Virus record (IMG/VR): IMGVR_UViG_3300025669_000931
Coordinates: 1 to 37,332 of that record
Length of the DNA: 37,332 bases
From: a virus
Strand: one strand, 5' to 3'
In this document: positions 29,399 to 37,332 of the stretch, piece by piece
Layout of the letters: each line of letters starts with the position of its first letter
How positions within the stretch are numbered: the first letter of the stretch is position 1
Program-made: the position numbers and the translations under genes
The notes under the pieces: model-generated
The model's input: only the letters and a program-made list of their open reading frames with translations
Told to the model about the DNA's origin: nothing
Database searches by the model: none

Positions 29399-30995
29399 GC
29401 CCGCTTTAATTAATATTGATTCTAGTGTTTCTGTGTTTATGGCTCATAGAGATCCGACAAGGACAACGACTCTCCGGAATCAATTTGCATCTGAGATGGG
29501 TCGGAAGTTCAAATGGCTTCGGGGTCAGATCAGGAAAGCTGTAATTGATCGGGATTGTTTTGGATTGAAAAATAAGCAGGCTTTCCCAAATGTTTTTCAA
29601 TTACCGAATCACAGGGAATTCAATTTTATACGAGATGCCGCAAAGTTAAATGCTTTTGAACAATGGTTGAATGAACAGATTGAACAAGGGATTTTAGAAA
29701 CATTCAGATCACCTCAATTGGGCAGTGGTATTGAGGATGTCTGGACAAATAGATATATCCAAACTTCATATCAAAAAGGGATTGTCCGGGCAAGGAATGA
29801 GCTGAGAGCGGCTGGTATTAAAGATCTCGGTGGAATGGAAATACCTTCACTTGGGACTGATACTGCAATTCAAACGGCATTCAATCAGCCATCCCATTTG
29901 GATCGTGTTGGTTTGTTGTATACCCGAGTGTTTAATGATCTGAAGGGTATCACGAATAATATGGATGCGCAGATCAGTCGGGTGCTTGCGCAAGGGATGG
30001 CGGATGGAAAAGGACCGTATGAAATTGCTGAATTATTGACAAAGACGATTAGTGGACCTGTCGGGGATCTGAGTTTAACCGATACTTTAGGCCGATTTAT
30101 CCCTGCTGAAAGAAGGGCAAAGATCCTAGCCAGAACAGAAATTATTCGAGCGCACCATGCAGCTACAATCCAAGAGTACAGGAATTGGGGATTAGAAGGG
30201 GTGAAGGTTAAAGCGGAATGGACGACAGCGGGGGATTCGAGAGTTTGTGAAAGGTGCAGAGCACTACAAGGAAAAGTATTTACATTGAAACAAATTGAAG
30301 GGAAGATCCCACTTCACCCTCAGTGCCGATGTATAGCTTTACCAGTGGTTGCTGATGGGGAGAGAGAAGAATCCCAATCAATTATTCGTATTCGCCGTCC
30401 TTCTAATTCTATAAAGGTCGAGGCTGTCACAGGTGTTCCGAGGGAGCATGTTTTAAAAATCCAAAAATTAACAAATGATTTACCTGTAAATTTGAGATCT
30501 GCATTGTTACAAACAGGATATAAAATTAAAGCGGCAAACTTTTTAACGGATGGGTTTCCAAAATTAAAAGGGAAGCACCCGCGGGGTTGGTCAAAAGGGT
30601 CAACTTGGGATAATGTGGATGGGCTACATGACCCATCCACGAAAGTTGTCCTTTCCGCTTACCGGTATACTACCCCACATTCTACGATGTCAAGGGTAAG
30701 TAATAGAGTTAATTATGTATTTCACCATGAAGTTGGGCATGGTTTTGATTTCACGGCAAAAGGGCAGATATATAGTTCTCGTTCTGTATTTCGAAGAGCG
30801 TATAAAAGTGATGTTAAGAAAATAACAAGTCAACGGAAAAAAGAAATTAATTATTTTTTACAAGCTGGGGGTGCCGGCCCGAAAGAGATTTTTGCGGAGA
30901 TTTTTGCTAATCTGATGGGCGCTCCAGGACACATGGAAATTTTGAATGACTTTCCAAGAGTTACCCAATACGTTAAGGAGGTTTTGAAAATATGA
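29391..30995 (+). CDS. MuF-type head protein with C-terminal metallopeptidase-like domain
   Basis: The central part is a phage Mu F/SPP1 gp7-like minor head protein: A-R-T-E-I-I-R-A-H-H-A near residue 248, then C-E-R-C-R-A-L-Q-G-K-V-F and H-P-Q-C-R-C near 285-315. The C-terminal ~180 residues are separate and carry HHEVGHGFD, with H446, E447 and H450 as a zinc-peptidase HExxH motif. A glutamate in P-K-E-I-F-A-E-I-F-A near 500 is a likely third ligand. MuF proteins with variable C-terminal toxin or enzyme domains are known. I chose the ATG at 29391. The frame is open 17 codons earlier inside the endonuclease gene. Confidence 0.85.
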   Translation: MGKPALINIDSSVSVFMAHRDPTRTTTLRNQFASEMGRKFKWLRGQIRKAVIDRDCFGLKNKQAFPNVFQLPNHREFNFIRDAAKLNAFEQWLNEQIEQGILETFRSPQLGSGIEDVWTNRYIQTSYQKGIVRARNELRAAGIKDLGGMEIPSLGTDTAIQTAFNQPSHLDRVGLLYTRVFNDLKGITNNMDAQISRVLAQGMADGKGPYEIAELLTKTISGPVGDLSLTDTLGRFIPAERRAKILARTEIIRAHHAATIQEYRNWGLEGVKVKAEWTTAGDSRVCERCRALQGKVFTLKQIEGKIPLHPQCRCIALPVVADGEREESQSIIRIRRPSNSIKVEAVTGVPREHVLKIQKLTNDLPVNLRSALLQTGYKIKAANFLTDGFPKLKGKHPRGWSKGSTWDNVDGLHDPSTKVVLSAYRYTTPHSTMSRVSNRVNYVFHHEVGHGFDFTAKGQIYSSRSVFRRAYKSDVKKITSQRKKEINYFLQAGGAGPKEIFAEIFANLMGAPGHMEILNDFPRVTQYVKEVLKI

Positions 30996-31174
30996 CTTTC
31001 TTTATCACAGAAATAACATCTGACAAGATTGGGATTCGTGCTTTAGCGGAAGGTCCGGGCGGGATGATAGGAGATGGAATTTGGGATATCATGCCAGGTG
31101 AATTCTTTCTCGAATTTTATTTTGATGAATTAACAAATCTTGGAGTTGGTCAGCATGAGAGTGTGGAGCAATAA
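30992..31174 (+). CDS. Small acidic protein after MuF, 60 residues
   Basis: I do not recognise this acidic protein, which starts MTFFITEITSDKIGIRALAE and contains G-D-G-I-W-D-I-M-P-G-E near 27-37. It overlaps the MuF stop by ATGA and has TAAGGAGG upstream of its start at 30992. Because it directly follows a gene with a peptidase-like C-terminus, an inhibitor or immunity role is conceivable, but this is only inference from position. Confidence 0.55.
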   Translation: MTFFITEITSDKIGIRALAEGPGGMIGDGIWDIMPGEFFLEFYFDELTNLGVGQHESVEQ

Positions 31175-31175
31175 A

Positions 31176-32615
31176 ATGAAACCAATAATTTATCAAACAA
31201 TAAAAGTTAACAATTACACGCCGGAAGTCAAATTGCATCAAGGACGAAAGCATCTTGTTGTTCCGGTTGTGATGATGATAGAAGGTGTTCACAATGGGAG
31301 CAATGGCGCAATATTCCATTCCGCTGATGAATTATCCAGACATGTAGGATCATGGAATGGAATTCCCATTGTTATTCAGCATCCAGCAGAAGACGGACAG
31401 GCAATATCGGCCAATTCCCCTGATGTAATTGATCGGGAAAGAGTTGGTCGTGTTTATAATACTCGTTTCGAATCAGGCAAGTTAAAGGCGGAAGCTTGGC
31501 TGGATGAAACGCAGATGGGCCATGTATCACTGGAAGCCTTTACTTATATCCGAGATAAAAAACCCCTTGATGTTTCAGTCGGGGTTTTCACGGATGATGA
31601 GGTAATCGAGGGAACATGGAACAATGAAGCGTACACTGCAATTTCAAGAAATCATAGACCGGATCACCTTGCTCTCCTGCCTGGTGGAGTAGGTGCATGT
31701 AGTTGGTCTGATGGTTGTGGTGTGCGGGTAAACTCGAAAGGGGGTGATGATTTGACCCAGAAAGAACAGCACTTAATTGAGCTGATTAAGAATTACGAAT
31801 CTGGGATGAAAGAAAAAATAGAAACACTTCAACAAAAGCTTGATCAGATGGATACGAATTCCGTAATGCATTTCCTTGAGGAAGTTTTCAAGGGGCATTG
31901 TATATACAGGATTTCTAAAGATATTGGGGAAGGCATCCCGATGGAGCAGGAATATTATAAACGCGTGTATTCCATGAATGCGGATGGTCTGATTGAGTTT
32001 AGCGGGGAGCCGATTCCCGTGCGAAAAAAGATCGAATATAAACTCATTAACAACAATGCAAAAGGAGGGACAGGAGAAATGGCTGATAAGAAAGAGAAAA
32101 AACCCTGCTGTGAGGAAAAGGTGAAAATCCTTGTCCAGAGTAAAGGGTTCACTGACAAAGATCAGGATTGGTTGTCCGGACTTGAGGAAAGTCAGATTGA
32201 CAGCTTGATTGCGGTCAATGTTCGGGCAGAGAAAGTCCCGAAGGAAAAGGTGGTGGAAAAGGAAGTGCCGGTCCAAATGAATAAGGAACAACTGGCGGCT
32301 TATATGAAAGAAACCTTTTCCAGTCCGGAGCAGTTTATGGCAATTTTGCCGGATGATTACAAAGCACAAATGACGCATGGGATGCAGCTTTATCAACAGC
32401 ATCGGGATGGTTTGGTTGCTAGAGTCAAGGAAGCCGCACCGGATGTTTATTCCGATGCAGAGTTGACCGGAATGGATATGTCAGCCCTGGAAAAGCTCAC
32501 TCGGTTGATTCCGAAGACCGCTGATTATTCCTTGAATGGGAATCCCCCGGCGCCTGTGATTAATGCAAATGAAGTTAAACCCTTGCTTCCGCCTGGCGTG
32601 AAGGAAGCAGAATAA
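31176..32615 (+). CDS. DUF2213-like prohead protease with scaffold-like C-terminus
   Basis: The N-terminal ~170 residues resemble DUF2213 proteins: L-V-V-P-V-V-M-M-I-E-G-V-H near 26, W-N-G-I-P-I-V-I-Q-H-P near 60, and E-R-V-G-R-V-Y-N-T-R-F near 85, the prohead protease type. The middle has a coiled segment (K-E-K-I-E-T-L-Q-Q-K-L-D-Q-M). The C-terminal half is charged with V-P-K-E-K-V-V-E-K-E-V-P, as in scaffold proteins. The ATG at 31176 has GGAG seven bases upstream, directly after the small acidic gene. It precedes decoration and capsid genes, as expected for a protease-scaffold. Confidence 0.75.
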   Translation: MKPIIYQTIKVNNYTPEVKLHQGRKHLVVPVVMMIEGVHNGSNGAIFHSADELSRHVGSWNGIPIVIQHPAEDGQAISANSPDVIDRERVGRVYNTRFESGKLKAEAWLDETQMGHVSLEAFTYIRDKKPLDVSVGVFTDDEVIEGTWNNEAYTAISRNHRPDHLALLPGGVGACSWSDGCGVRVNSKGGDDLTQKEQHLIELIKNYESGMKEKIETLQQKLDQMDTNSVMHFLEEVFKGHCIYRISKDIGEGIPMEQEYYKRVYSMNADGLIEFSGEPIPVRKKIEYKLINNNAKGGTGEMADKKEKKPCCEEKVKILVQSKGFTDKDQDWLSGLEESQIDSLIAVNVRAEKVPKEKVVEKEVPVQMNKEQLAAYMKETFSSPEQFMAILPDDYKAQMTHGMQLYQQHRDGLVARVKEAAPDVYSDAELTGMDMSALEKLTRLIPKTADYSLNGNPPAPVINANEVKPLLPPGVKEAE

Positions 32616-32636
32616 AGAAAAGGAGGTATTTGAATA

Positions 32637-33113
32637 ATGGCTTACAATACGATTAAGCTGAAAAGTTATGTGGACAACATTGTTGAGAAGGTTGCGAATG
32701 CTGCAATTACTCCCGGGATGCTGATTGAACTTATGAGTACCGGCAAAGTCCGAGCACATGCAATTGCGGAAGGAAATGCGGTTACGATGTTTGCCCTTGA
32801 GGATGAATTGCAAGGGAAGGCAATTGGTGACAACTATGCTGCAGCTGCTCAGGTTCAGTGCTGGAATGCTGTTCCCGGGGATGAAGTTTATGCGATTCTC
32901 GCGGATGGGTACGATGCCGATATTGGGGATTTCCTGGTTTCGAATGGAGACGGTTATTTGAGAACCCATACCGGAGAAATTCAATCTGAAGCGGAAGCGA
33001 CTGCCCAGATTGTCGCACAAGCACTTGAAGCGGTTGATACTTCGGATTCGAGTGGCGGTGAATCTAGCGGTGCTTTGGCATACGCGAGACGGATTAAGGT
33101 CCGAATCAAATAA
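32637..33113 (+). CDS. Head decoration or stabilisation protein
   Basis: This 158-residue protein has a beta-rich pattern: P-G-M-L-I-E-L near residue 26, A-E-G-N-A-V near 45, and a repeated acidic turn D-G-Y-D-A-D-I-G-D-F-L-V-S-N-G-D-G-Y near 90. A serine-glycine-rich linker precedes a basic end. Small genes of this type directly before the major capsid gene usually encode decoration (capsid-stabilising) proteins. AAAGGAGG precedes the start. The family assignment is by position and look only. Confidence 0.65.
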   Translation: MAYNTIKLKSYVDNIVEKVANAAITPGMLIELMSTGKVRAHAIAEGNAVTMFALEDELQGKAIGDNYAAAAQVQCWNAVPGDEVYAILADGYDADIGDFLVSNGDGYLRTHTGEIQSEAEATAQIVAQALEAVDTSDSSGGESSGALAYARRIKVRIK

Positions 33114-33141
33114 TAAAACTTGAAAGGAGGTACAAACAGAT

Positions 33142-34233
33142 ATGGAAAATGTGGCTGTTGATTTTATTGGTCAAAATGGGGTGCAGGGTGAAATGGCATC
33201 TTATATGACCGCAAACGGAAGGCTCGATCCCAGTACAATGCGTCCGTTTTTGGATGTAAAGACGGGAAGGGCTTACATTTCGGTTTATACTGGGGGAGAT
33301 CCTAAGGATCCCGGGAATTACAAAGCCAAGGAAGTTCCAATTCAGCACAATGGAACCTTGCGCCGAGATGAATGGAAACGGGTTGATGATGCTGTTTTGA
33401 TGATTTCAGAAAATCGTCTGAATGGAATTGCGGATCTGATTTCCAGTGGATTAACCTACAACATCGGTTCCGGGATGAATTCCACTGTCCTGGAATACGA
33501 GGATGTCAGTGACGCTCTTGAAGCAGAAATGACAATGGATGGTGTCACTCGGGCAAACAATGACCGGCAGATTTACAGTACCAAATATTTACCCCTGCCG
33601 ATTATTCATGCAGATTACCAGATCAATACCCGCGTCTTGGCGAATAGTCGTAATCGGGGAAATCCGATGGACACGGGCCTGGCGGAAAGAGCGGCCAGAA
33701 AGGTGAATGAAAAGCTGGAAGCCATGCTCTTCACGAATACGAGTTATGCTTTTGGTGGCGGGACGATTTATTCCTACATCAACCAGCCGGACAGGAACCT
33801 TGTAACCTTGGCCGTGAATTGGGATGATAGTGCAATGACCGGGGCTCTGATTATTGCGGATATTTTGAGCGCAAAGCAAGCCAGCATTGATGCGTATCAT
33901 TACGGCGACTGGATGATCTACATTCCGACTGCGTATGAAACGGTCTTGGATGGGGATTATGATGCAACCACGCCGGGAACCACAATTCGTGAGCGTATTT
34001 TGAAGATTGCCGGAATCAAAGGTATCAAAGTGGTTGATACTTTGACGGCAAACAACGTCCTTTTGGTTCAGATGACCTCTGATGTTGTCCGGTTGATTCA
34101 GGGTATGGGTATTAACAATGTCGAATGGCAGACCGAGGGTAAAATGATTACTCATTACAAGGTGATGACCATTCAGGTGCCGCAGGTTCGCGCCGATCAG
34201 GATGGGAATTCCGGCATTGTGCATTTGTCGTAA
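33142..34233 (+). CDS. Major capsid protein (HK97-type fold inferred)
   Basis: The 363-residue protein has the size, position and composition of a phage major capsid protein. It shows R-P-F-L-D near residue 31 and L-R-R-D-E-W-K-R-V-D-D-A near 73. N-E-K-L-E-A-M-L-F near 188 and P-T-A-Y-E-T-V-L near 268 fit an A-domain with helical spine. A strand-rich end has I-T-H-Y-K-V-M-T-I-Q-V-P-Q-V. The family is probably related to encapsulin-like or DUF6260-type capsids, but I did not confirm it. AAAGGAGG stands upstream. It would form the shell matured by the protease encoded two genes before. Confidence 0.8.
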   Translation: MENVAVDFIGQNGVQGEMASYMTANGRLDPSTMRPFLDVKTGRAYISVYTGGDPKDPGNYKAKEVPIQHNGTLRRDEWKRVDDAVLMISENRLNGIADLISSGLTYNIGSGMNSTVLEYEDVSDALEAEMTMDGVTRANNDRQIYSTKYLPLPIIHADYQINTRVLANSRNRGNPMDTGLAERAARKVNEKLEAMLFTNTSYAFGGGTIYSYINQPDRNLVTLAVNWDDSAMTGALIIADILSAKQASIDAYHYGDWMIYIPTAYETVLDGDYDATTPGTTIRERILKIAGIKGIKVVDTLTANNVLLVQMTSDVVRLIQGMGINNVEWQTEGKMITHYKVMTIQVPQVRADQDGNSGIVHLS

Positions 34234-34279
34234 AATAACAACTTCTAATCAAGGAGTTTCTTAAAAGGAGTTCATAATC

Positions 34280-34807
34280 ATGGAAAGGACAAAGAAAGTA
34301 GAATCATTCAAAGGGACGGATGCTGTACTTCTTTTACAAGAAGTAGACCCTGAAGATGGTAAAGTCAAATACCGAAAGATTGGCGGCGGCACTTTTCGAA
34401 TGAGTAAGAATCGGATCATCAAACAGAACCAAACTTTCATGGCCCATCCGGATGAGATCCCAAAGCAATTCAGGGATGTAGTTGTACCGGTTGTACCATT
34501 ATCGCCGGAGAAGGTTCTGAAAGCAGTTTCCCAAACATACGAAGTCAAATCCGATAAAACTCCTGGATGGTACAATGTTTTCGATGGGAATGGTAAGCAG
34601 TTGAATGAAAGGCGCATGAAACAAGATGCTGCTGAAGCTTTGGTTAATAGTCTTGAAGATGAAACCGTTACTATTCAAAAACGGGTAGTCAAGCCAGATG
34701 ACACTGCAGGGTGGTTCAATGTCTTCGATGAATCAGGGAAGAAAATGAATGTACGCAGAATGCGGAAAGGCGCTGCCGAAAGGTTAGCTGGGAGTCCTGA
34801 AGAATGA
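34280..34807 (+). CDS. Hypothetical protein with tandem repeat
   Basis: I do not recognise the family. The C-terminal half is two copies of a ~40-residue unit: one with P-G-W-Y-N-V-F-D-G-N-G-K-Q-L-N-E-R-R-M, the other with A-G-W-F-N-V-F-D-E-S-G-K-K-M-N-V-R-R-M, each followed by A-A-E-A-L or A-A-E-R-L. The N-terminal 70 residues are separate and contain K-G-T-D-A-V-L-L-L-Q. It lies just after the capsid gene with AAAGGAG upstream, so it may be a structural accessory protein. The stop overlaps the next start by ATGA. Confidence 0.7.
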   Translation: MERTKKVESFKGTDAVLLLQEVDPEDGKVKYRKIGGGTFRMSKNRIIKQNQTFMAHPDEIPKQFRDVVVPVVPLSPEKVLKAVSQTYEVKSDKTPGWYNVFDGNGKQLNERRMKQDAAEALVNSLEDETVTIQKRVVKPDDTAGWFNVFDESGKKMNVRRMRKGAAERLAGSPEE

Positions 34808-35496
34808 GTACTTGGACGGTTCCTAAAATGTGGGAAGGTGGAGATGCCTGGATAATTGGGGGCGGTCCTTCAATGCCACGGCAATTCAATGTTCCGGAAG
34901 ATACTATTCAAGACGTCTGTTCTGGTAAACAATTCCCTGAAGTTTATTCCCCTTTCTTGGAACCTATCCATAAAAAGCATATCATCGGTGTTAATAATGC
35001 TTACCAAATCGGGACTTGGATGGATGCCATGTTGTTTGGTGATTCAGGTTGGTATTTAAGATACAGGAAAGCAATTGCACAATGGCCGGGTATCAAAGTT
35101 TCATGTGCCCCTCGGTTTGCGAATTTGCCGGATAAGAAGATGGAAGGGATTAAATACCTCGCCAAGGATCCACAACATAGCAAGGGCCTTACGAGTAATC
35201 CAAGAAAAGTGTCTTGGAATTCCAATTCCGGGGCCGCTGCAATGAATCTGGCTGTCCATTTCGGAGCAAAGCGTCTTTTTCTCCTGGGATTTGATATGGT
35301 AAAGAACGGCAAAAGTACGCATTGGCATGGGAGTCATCATAAAGGTCAAAAGAAACTTCCGTATTTTCGTCATTTAAAAGGATTTCCCATTATTGCAGTG
35401 GATGCAGAGCTTTTGGGTGTTAAAATTTTTAATGTCAATTTGCACAGTAGGATTGAGGCATTCCCTAGGATTACTTTGGAAGAGGCGTTGAACTAA
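34804..35496 (+). CDS. DUF115/sialyltransferase-like protein
   Basis: This 230-residue protein starts with the nucleotide-binding look A-W-I-I-G-G-G-P-S-M-P, as in DUF115/MptE-like and CstII-type glycosyltransferases. Next come I-I-G-V-N-N-A-Y near 60, D-A-M-L-F-G-D-S-G-W near 73 and S-G-A-A-A-M-N-L-A-V-H-F-G-A-K-R-L-F-L-L-G-F-D-M near 143-166. An H-W-H-G-S-H-H motif follows. Members in other phages lie in structural regions with unknown job. Transfer of a sugar or sialic-acid-like group to virion or host glycan is possible. It is coupled to the repeat protein upstream. Confidence 0.65.
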   Translation: MSTWTVPKMWEGGDAWIIGGGPSMPRQFNVPEDTIQDVCSGKQFPEVYSPFLEPIHKKHIIGVNNAYQIGTWMDAMLFGDSGWYLRYRKAIAQWPGIKVSCAPRFANLPDKKMEGIKYLAKDPQHSKGLTSNPRKVSWNSNSGAAAMNLAVHFGAKRLFLLGFDMVKNGKSTHWHGSHHKGQKKLPYFRHLKGFPIIAVDAELLGVKIFNVNLHSRIEAFPRITLEEALN

Positions 35497-35497
35497 T

Positions 35498-36649
35498 GTG
35501 GATAAGAACACATACAAATGCAGACGGTGCCAACATTCCTTTGAAATTCCGTCAGAAGGTCTATCCGGAAGAAGCACAATCGTTTATTGTCCAGAATGTG
35601 GCGGATACACAATTCAATGGCCTCCGATTAATAAAAACAAAAGCGGAGTTGGAAGCATGAGAGCTGCAGTTTTGGAAAGACTGAATAAACCTTTAATCGT
35701 GAAAGAATTGGCGATTCTGGAATTGAGTTTCGGTCAAGTTCTGGTCAAGATTCATGCAAGTGGGATTTGTGGTGCTCAGATGGGGGAAGTTTGTGGTGCG
35801 AATGGTGTTGATAAATATTTACCGCATCTGCTGGGGCATGAGGGCGGAGGAGAAGTGCTTGAAGTTGGTCCTGGTGTCAGTACAGTTAAGCCCGGTGATC
35901 ATGTAGTTTTGCATTGGCGGAAAGGAACAGGGATGGAAGCAAACCCGCCGGTTTACATTGATGCAGATGGAAATTCAGTGGGTGCTGGCTGGGTGACAAC
36001 TTTCAGCGAAGCTGCTGTAATTTCAGAGAATAGGCTTACTGTAATAGATGATGATGTCCCATTTGATATTGCCGCTCTTATGGGGTGCGCGGTCACGACT
36101 GGCCTTGGACTTATTAATAATGATGCACAATTAAAAATTGGGCAATCAATTGCTGTTGCCGGATGCGGAGGCATAGGATTAAATGTTATTCAAGGGGCGC
36201 GTATTGTTGGGGCTACTCCAATTATCGCAATTGATATTCATGATTCTAAATTGGAAATGGCTAAAAAGTTTGGTGCAATTTATACTTACAATTCTAGTGG
36301 TTGGTCTTTTGGTGATGTTGACGTTTTTGTTGACTGTACCGGTAATCCTGATGTCATTGCTTTTGGGTATTCGATTGCTAAAAAAACGATTCTTGTCGGT
36401 CAACCAAAAAAAGGAGAATGTCTCACAATCCCAAATGTGCGGAGCTGCTACTGTGGCAAAACAATCATGGATAGCCAGGGAGGGCAAACAAATCCCTCAG
36501 TGGATATTCCAAATTATCTAAAATTGTATAAATCTGGACGGTTAAATCTTATTGATTTAATTACGCATAGATTCAAATTGGAAGATATTAATGCGGCAAT
36601 GAGTATGGCCTTTTCCGGCAAAGCTGTCCGATGTGTATTGGAGATGTGA
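35498..36649 (+). CDS. Zinc alcohol-dehydrogenase-like protein with N-terminal zinc ribbon
   Basis: The first ~53 residues, from a GTG at 35498, form a ribbon with CRRC (about 8-11) and CPEC (about 31-34). The rest is a medium-chain dehydrogenase. Its own start motif M-R-A-A-V-L-E lies at 35657, followed by a catalytic cysteine in S-G-I-C-G-A-Q, G-H-E-G-G-G-E-V-L-E-V-G near 110, and the NAD loop A-G-C-G-G-I-G-L-N near 215. The two parts may be one fusion or a reinitiated pair, since GGAG stands eight bases before ATG 35657. Such enzymes oxidise alcohols or sugars and are rare in phage head modules. Confidence 0.8.
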   Translation: MDKNTYKCRRCQHSFEIPSEGLSGRSTIVYCPECGGYTIQWPPINKNKSGVGSMRAAVLERLNKPLIVKELAILELSFGQVLVKIHASGICGAQMGEVCGANGVDKYLPHLLGHEGGGEVLEVGPGVSTVKPGDHVVLHWRKGTGMEANPPVYIDADGNSVGAGWVTTFSEAAVISENRLTVIDDDVPFDIAALMGCAVTTGLGLINNDAQLKIGQSIAVAGCGGIGLNVIQGARIVGATPIIAIDIHDSKLEMAKKFGAIYTYNSSGWSFGDVDVFVDCTGNPDVIAFGYSIAKKTILVGQPKKGECLTIPNVRSCYCGKTIMDSQGGQTNPSVDIPNYLKLYKSGRLNLIDLITHRFKLEDINAAMSMAFSGKAVRCVLEM

Positions 36650-36650
36650 A

Positions 36651-37332
36651 ATGAACAAACAAGAATTAATCAAATTCGAGAAGAGCATGGCACAGCGATT
36701 TGACAACGGGGAAATTCCATATCTGACCCATTTTTCAGGTGGGAATGAGGATCAGTTAATTGAGATTTTCAAGGACATTAAACCAGGGGATTATGTGTTT
36801 AGTACTCATCGTTCCCATTACCATTATCTGCTGCATGGAGGGCGTCCGGAACGGTTGGAAGAATTGATTCTTAATGGAAAAAGCATGTTTGTGTTTGATA
36901 GAAATGCTAATTTTTATTCATCTTCCATCGTTTGTGCAACGCCCTCAATCGCTGTTGGGGTTGCCTGGGCATTAAAGAAAAAAGGATCTCTTCAAAGGGT
37001 TTGGTGTTTCATTGGGGATGGTGCTGAGGATGAAGGTCATTTAGTAGAAGCTGCGCGATATGTGGATGGTTGGAATTTGCCGTGTACTTTTATCATTGAA
37101 GATAATGACCGATCTGTATCAGCAACAAAATCGGAACGATGGGGCAAATACGAGCCTTTGTTTTTTAAATGCGTTCAAAGATATGGGTATACCCCGACAT
37201 ATCCGCATGGAGGATCTGGCACTTCTGGGTGGTTGAAATTTACAAAAGAACCGGAAAAAGAGTCATTTCTGTGGGAAGGTCCACGTCAACTTACCAGTGT
37301 TTCGACTGAGATGGAATACAAAGATGGTGTAA
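36651..37332 (+). CDS. Thiamine-diphosphate E1-alpha-like dehydrogenase, C-terminus beyond the window
   Basis: I read this ORF directly to the window edge. It resembles the alpha subunit of 2-oxo-acid (pyruvate/acetoin) dehydrogenases: S-T-H-R-S-H-Y-H-Y-L-L-H-G-G near residue 49, S-S-I-V-C-A-T-P-S-I-A-V-G-V-A-W-A near 90, and the thiamine motif G-D-G-A-E-D-E-G-H near 122, with E-D-N-D-R-S closing it near 151. The last N of the usual N-N pair is replaced by D. Only part of the protein is present. It starts two bases after the dehydrogenase stop, so the two probably work in one pathway. The substrate is unknown. Confidence 0.82.
   Translation, partial: MNKQELIKFEKSMAQRFDNGEIPYLTHFSGGNEDQLIEIFKDIKPGDYVFSTHRSHYHYLLHGGRPERLEELILNGKSMFVFDRNANFYSSSIVCATPSIAVGVAWALKKKGSLQRVWCFIGDGAEDEGHLVEAARYVDGWNLPCTFIIEDNDRSVSATKSERWGKYEPLFFKCVQRYGYTPTYPHGGSGTSGWLKFTKEPEKESFLWEGPRQLTSVSTEMEYKDGV

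Noticed and set aside
1-37332. CRISPR array, tRNA genes, rRNA genes, integrase or insertion sequence
   Set aside because: I looked for regular spaced repeats, cloverleaf-like segments with CCA-type ends, and recombinase or transposase motifs in the translated frames, and found none.

Overview
The window is part of a double-stranded DNA tailed bacteriophage (Caudoviricetes) genome, or a prophage or metagenomic copy of one. It has two divergent gene blocks that meet near base 19,600. Bases 1-19,486 are read entirely on the minus strand (replication, nucleotide and DNA-modification genes). Bases 19,713-37,332 are read entirely on the plus strand (packaging, head and surface genes). Genes are tightly packed with many ATGA overlaps and strong GGAGG-type ribosome sites. 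No integrase, tRNA, rRNA or CRISPR array was seen. The host cannot be named. A lipobox protein and several Sec signal peptides suggest, but do not prove, a host with an outer membrane.

Minus-strand block, in transcription order from 19,486 down to 1. A near-perfect sigma-70 promoter (19,521-19,549) drives a run of tiny proteins, several with paired cysteines. An SNF2-type helicase, a small sigma-like factor, a zinc-finger/TOPRIM primase and a small lipoprotein follow. A second strong promoter (13,716-13,744) and a structured leader precede a winged-helix protein, an O-like initiator that carries iteron-like repeats inside its gene (candidate origin), a DnaC-like loader and a DnaB-like helicase. 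Then come queD, queE, an unknown 240-residue protein, queC and a PRTase-folE fusion. Together FolE, QueD, QueE and QueC make preQ0. A DpdA-like transglycosylase, which could put the base into DNA, lies just downstream. Last are a sliding-clamp-like protein, a uracil-DNA glycosylase fused to a 3'-5' exonuclease, a small protein and a family-A DNA polymerase cut by the window edge.

The most unusual feature lies around the transglycosylase (3,814-6,078). Seven start sites within about 2.1 kb encode variants of the same N-terminus, M-K-I-Y-L-A. In six of them this is followed 25-33 residues later by a motif like R-L-L-S-F-W. They head four short ORFs (one with two starts, one frame-broken), a GIY-YIG nuclease and the transglycosylase itself. 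In the transglycosylase, the well-placed ATG is out of frame with the body across a G5 and (GA)6 tract. This looks like a shuffled or multiplied N-terminal module with slippage-prone repeats, and I do not recognise it as a described system.

Plus-strand block. Small and large terminase, a 135-base gap closed by a 9-base inverted repeat, and portal come first. Five genes with N-terminal signal peptides follow (small beta-sandwich, two beta-helix proteins, a laminin-G-like protein, a fibronectin-III-like protein), together with one 40-residue membrane protein. Next are a GIY-YIG/NUMOD3 homing endonuclease, a MuF head protein with a C-terminal HExxH metallopeptidase-like domain, a DUF2213-like prohead protease/scaffold, a decoration protein, the major capsid protein, a tandem-repeat protein, a DUF115/sialyltransferase-like protein, a zinc alcohol-dehydrogenase-like protein and the start of a thiamine-diphosphate E1-alpha-like enzyme. 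The last three are unexpected in a head module and may form a small-molecule or glycan pathway.
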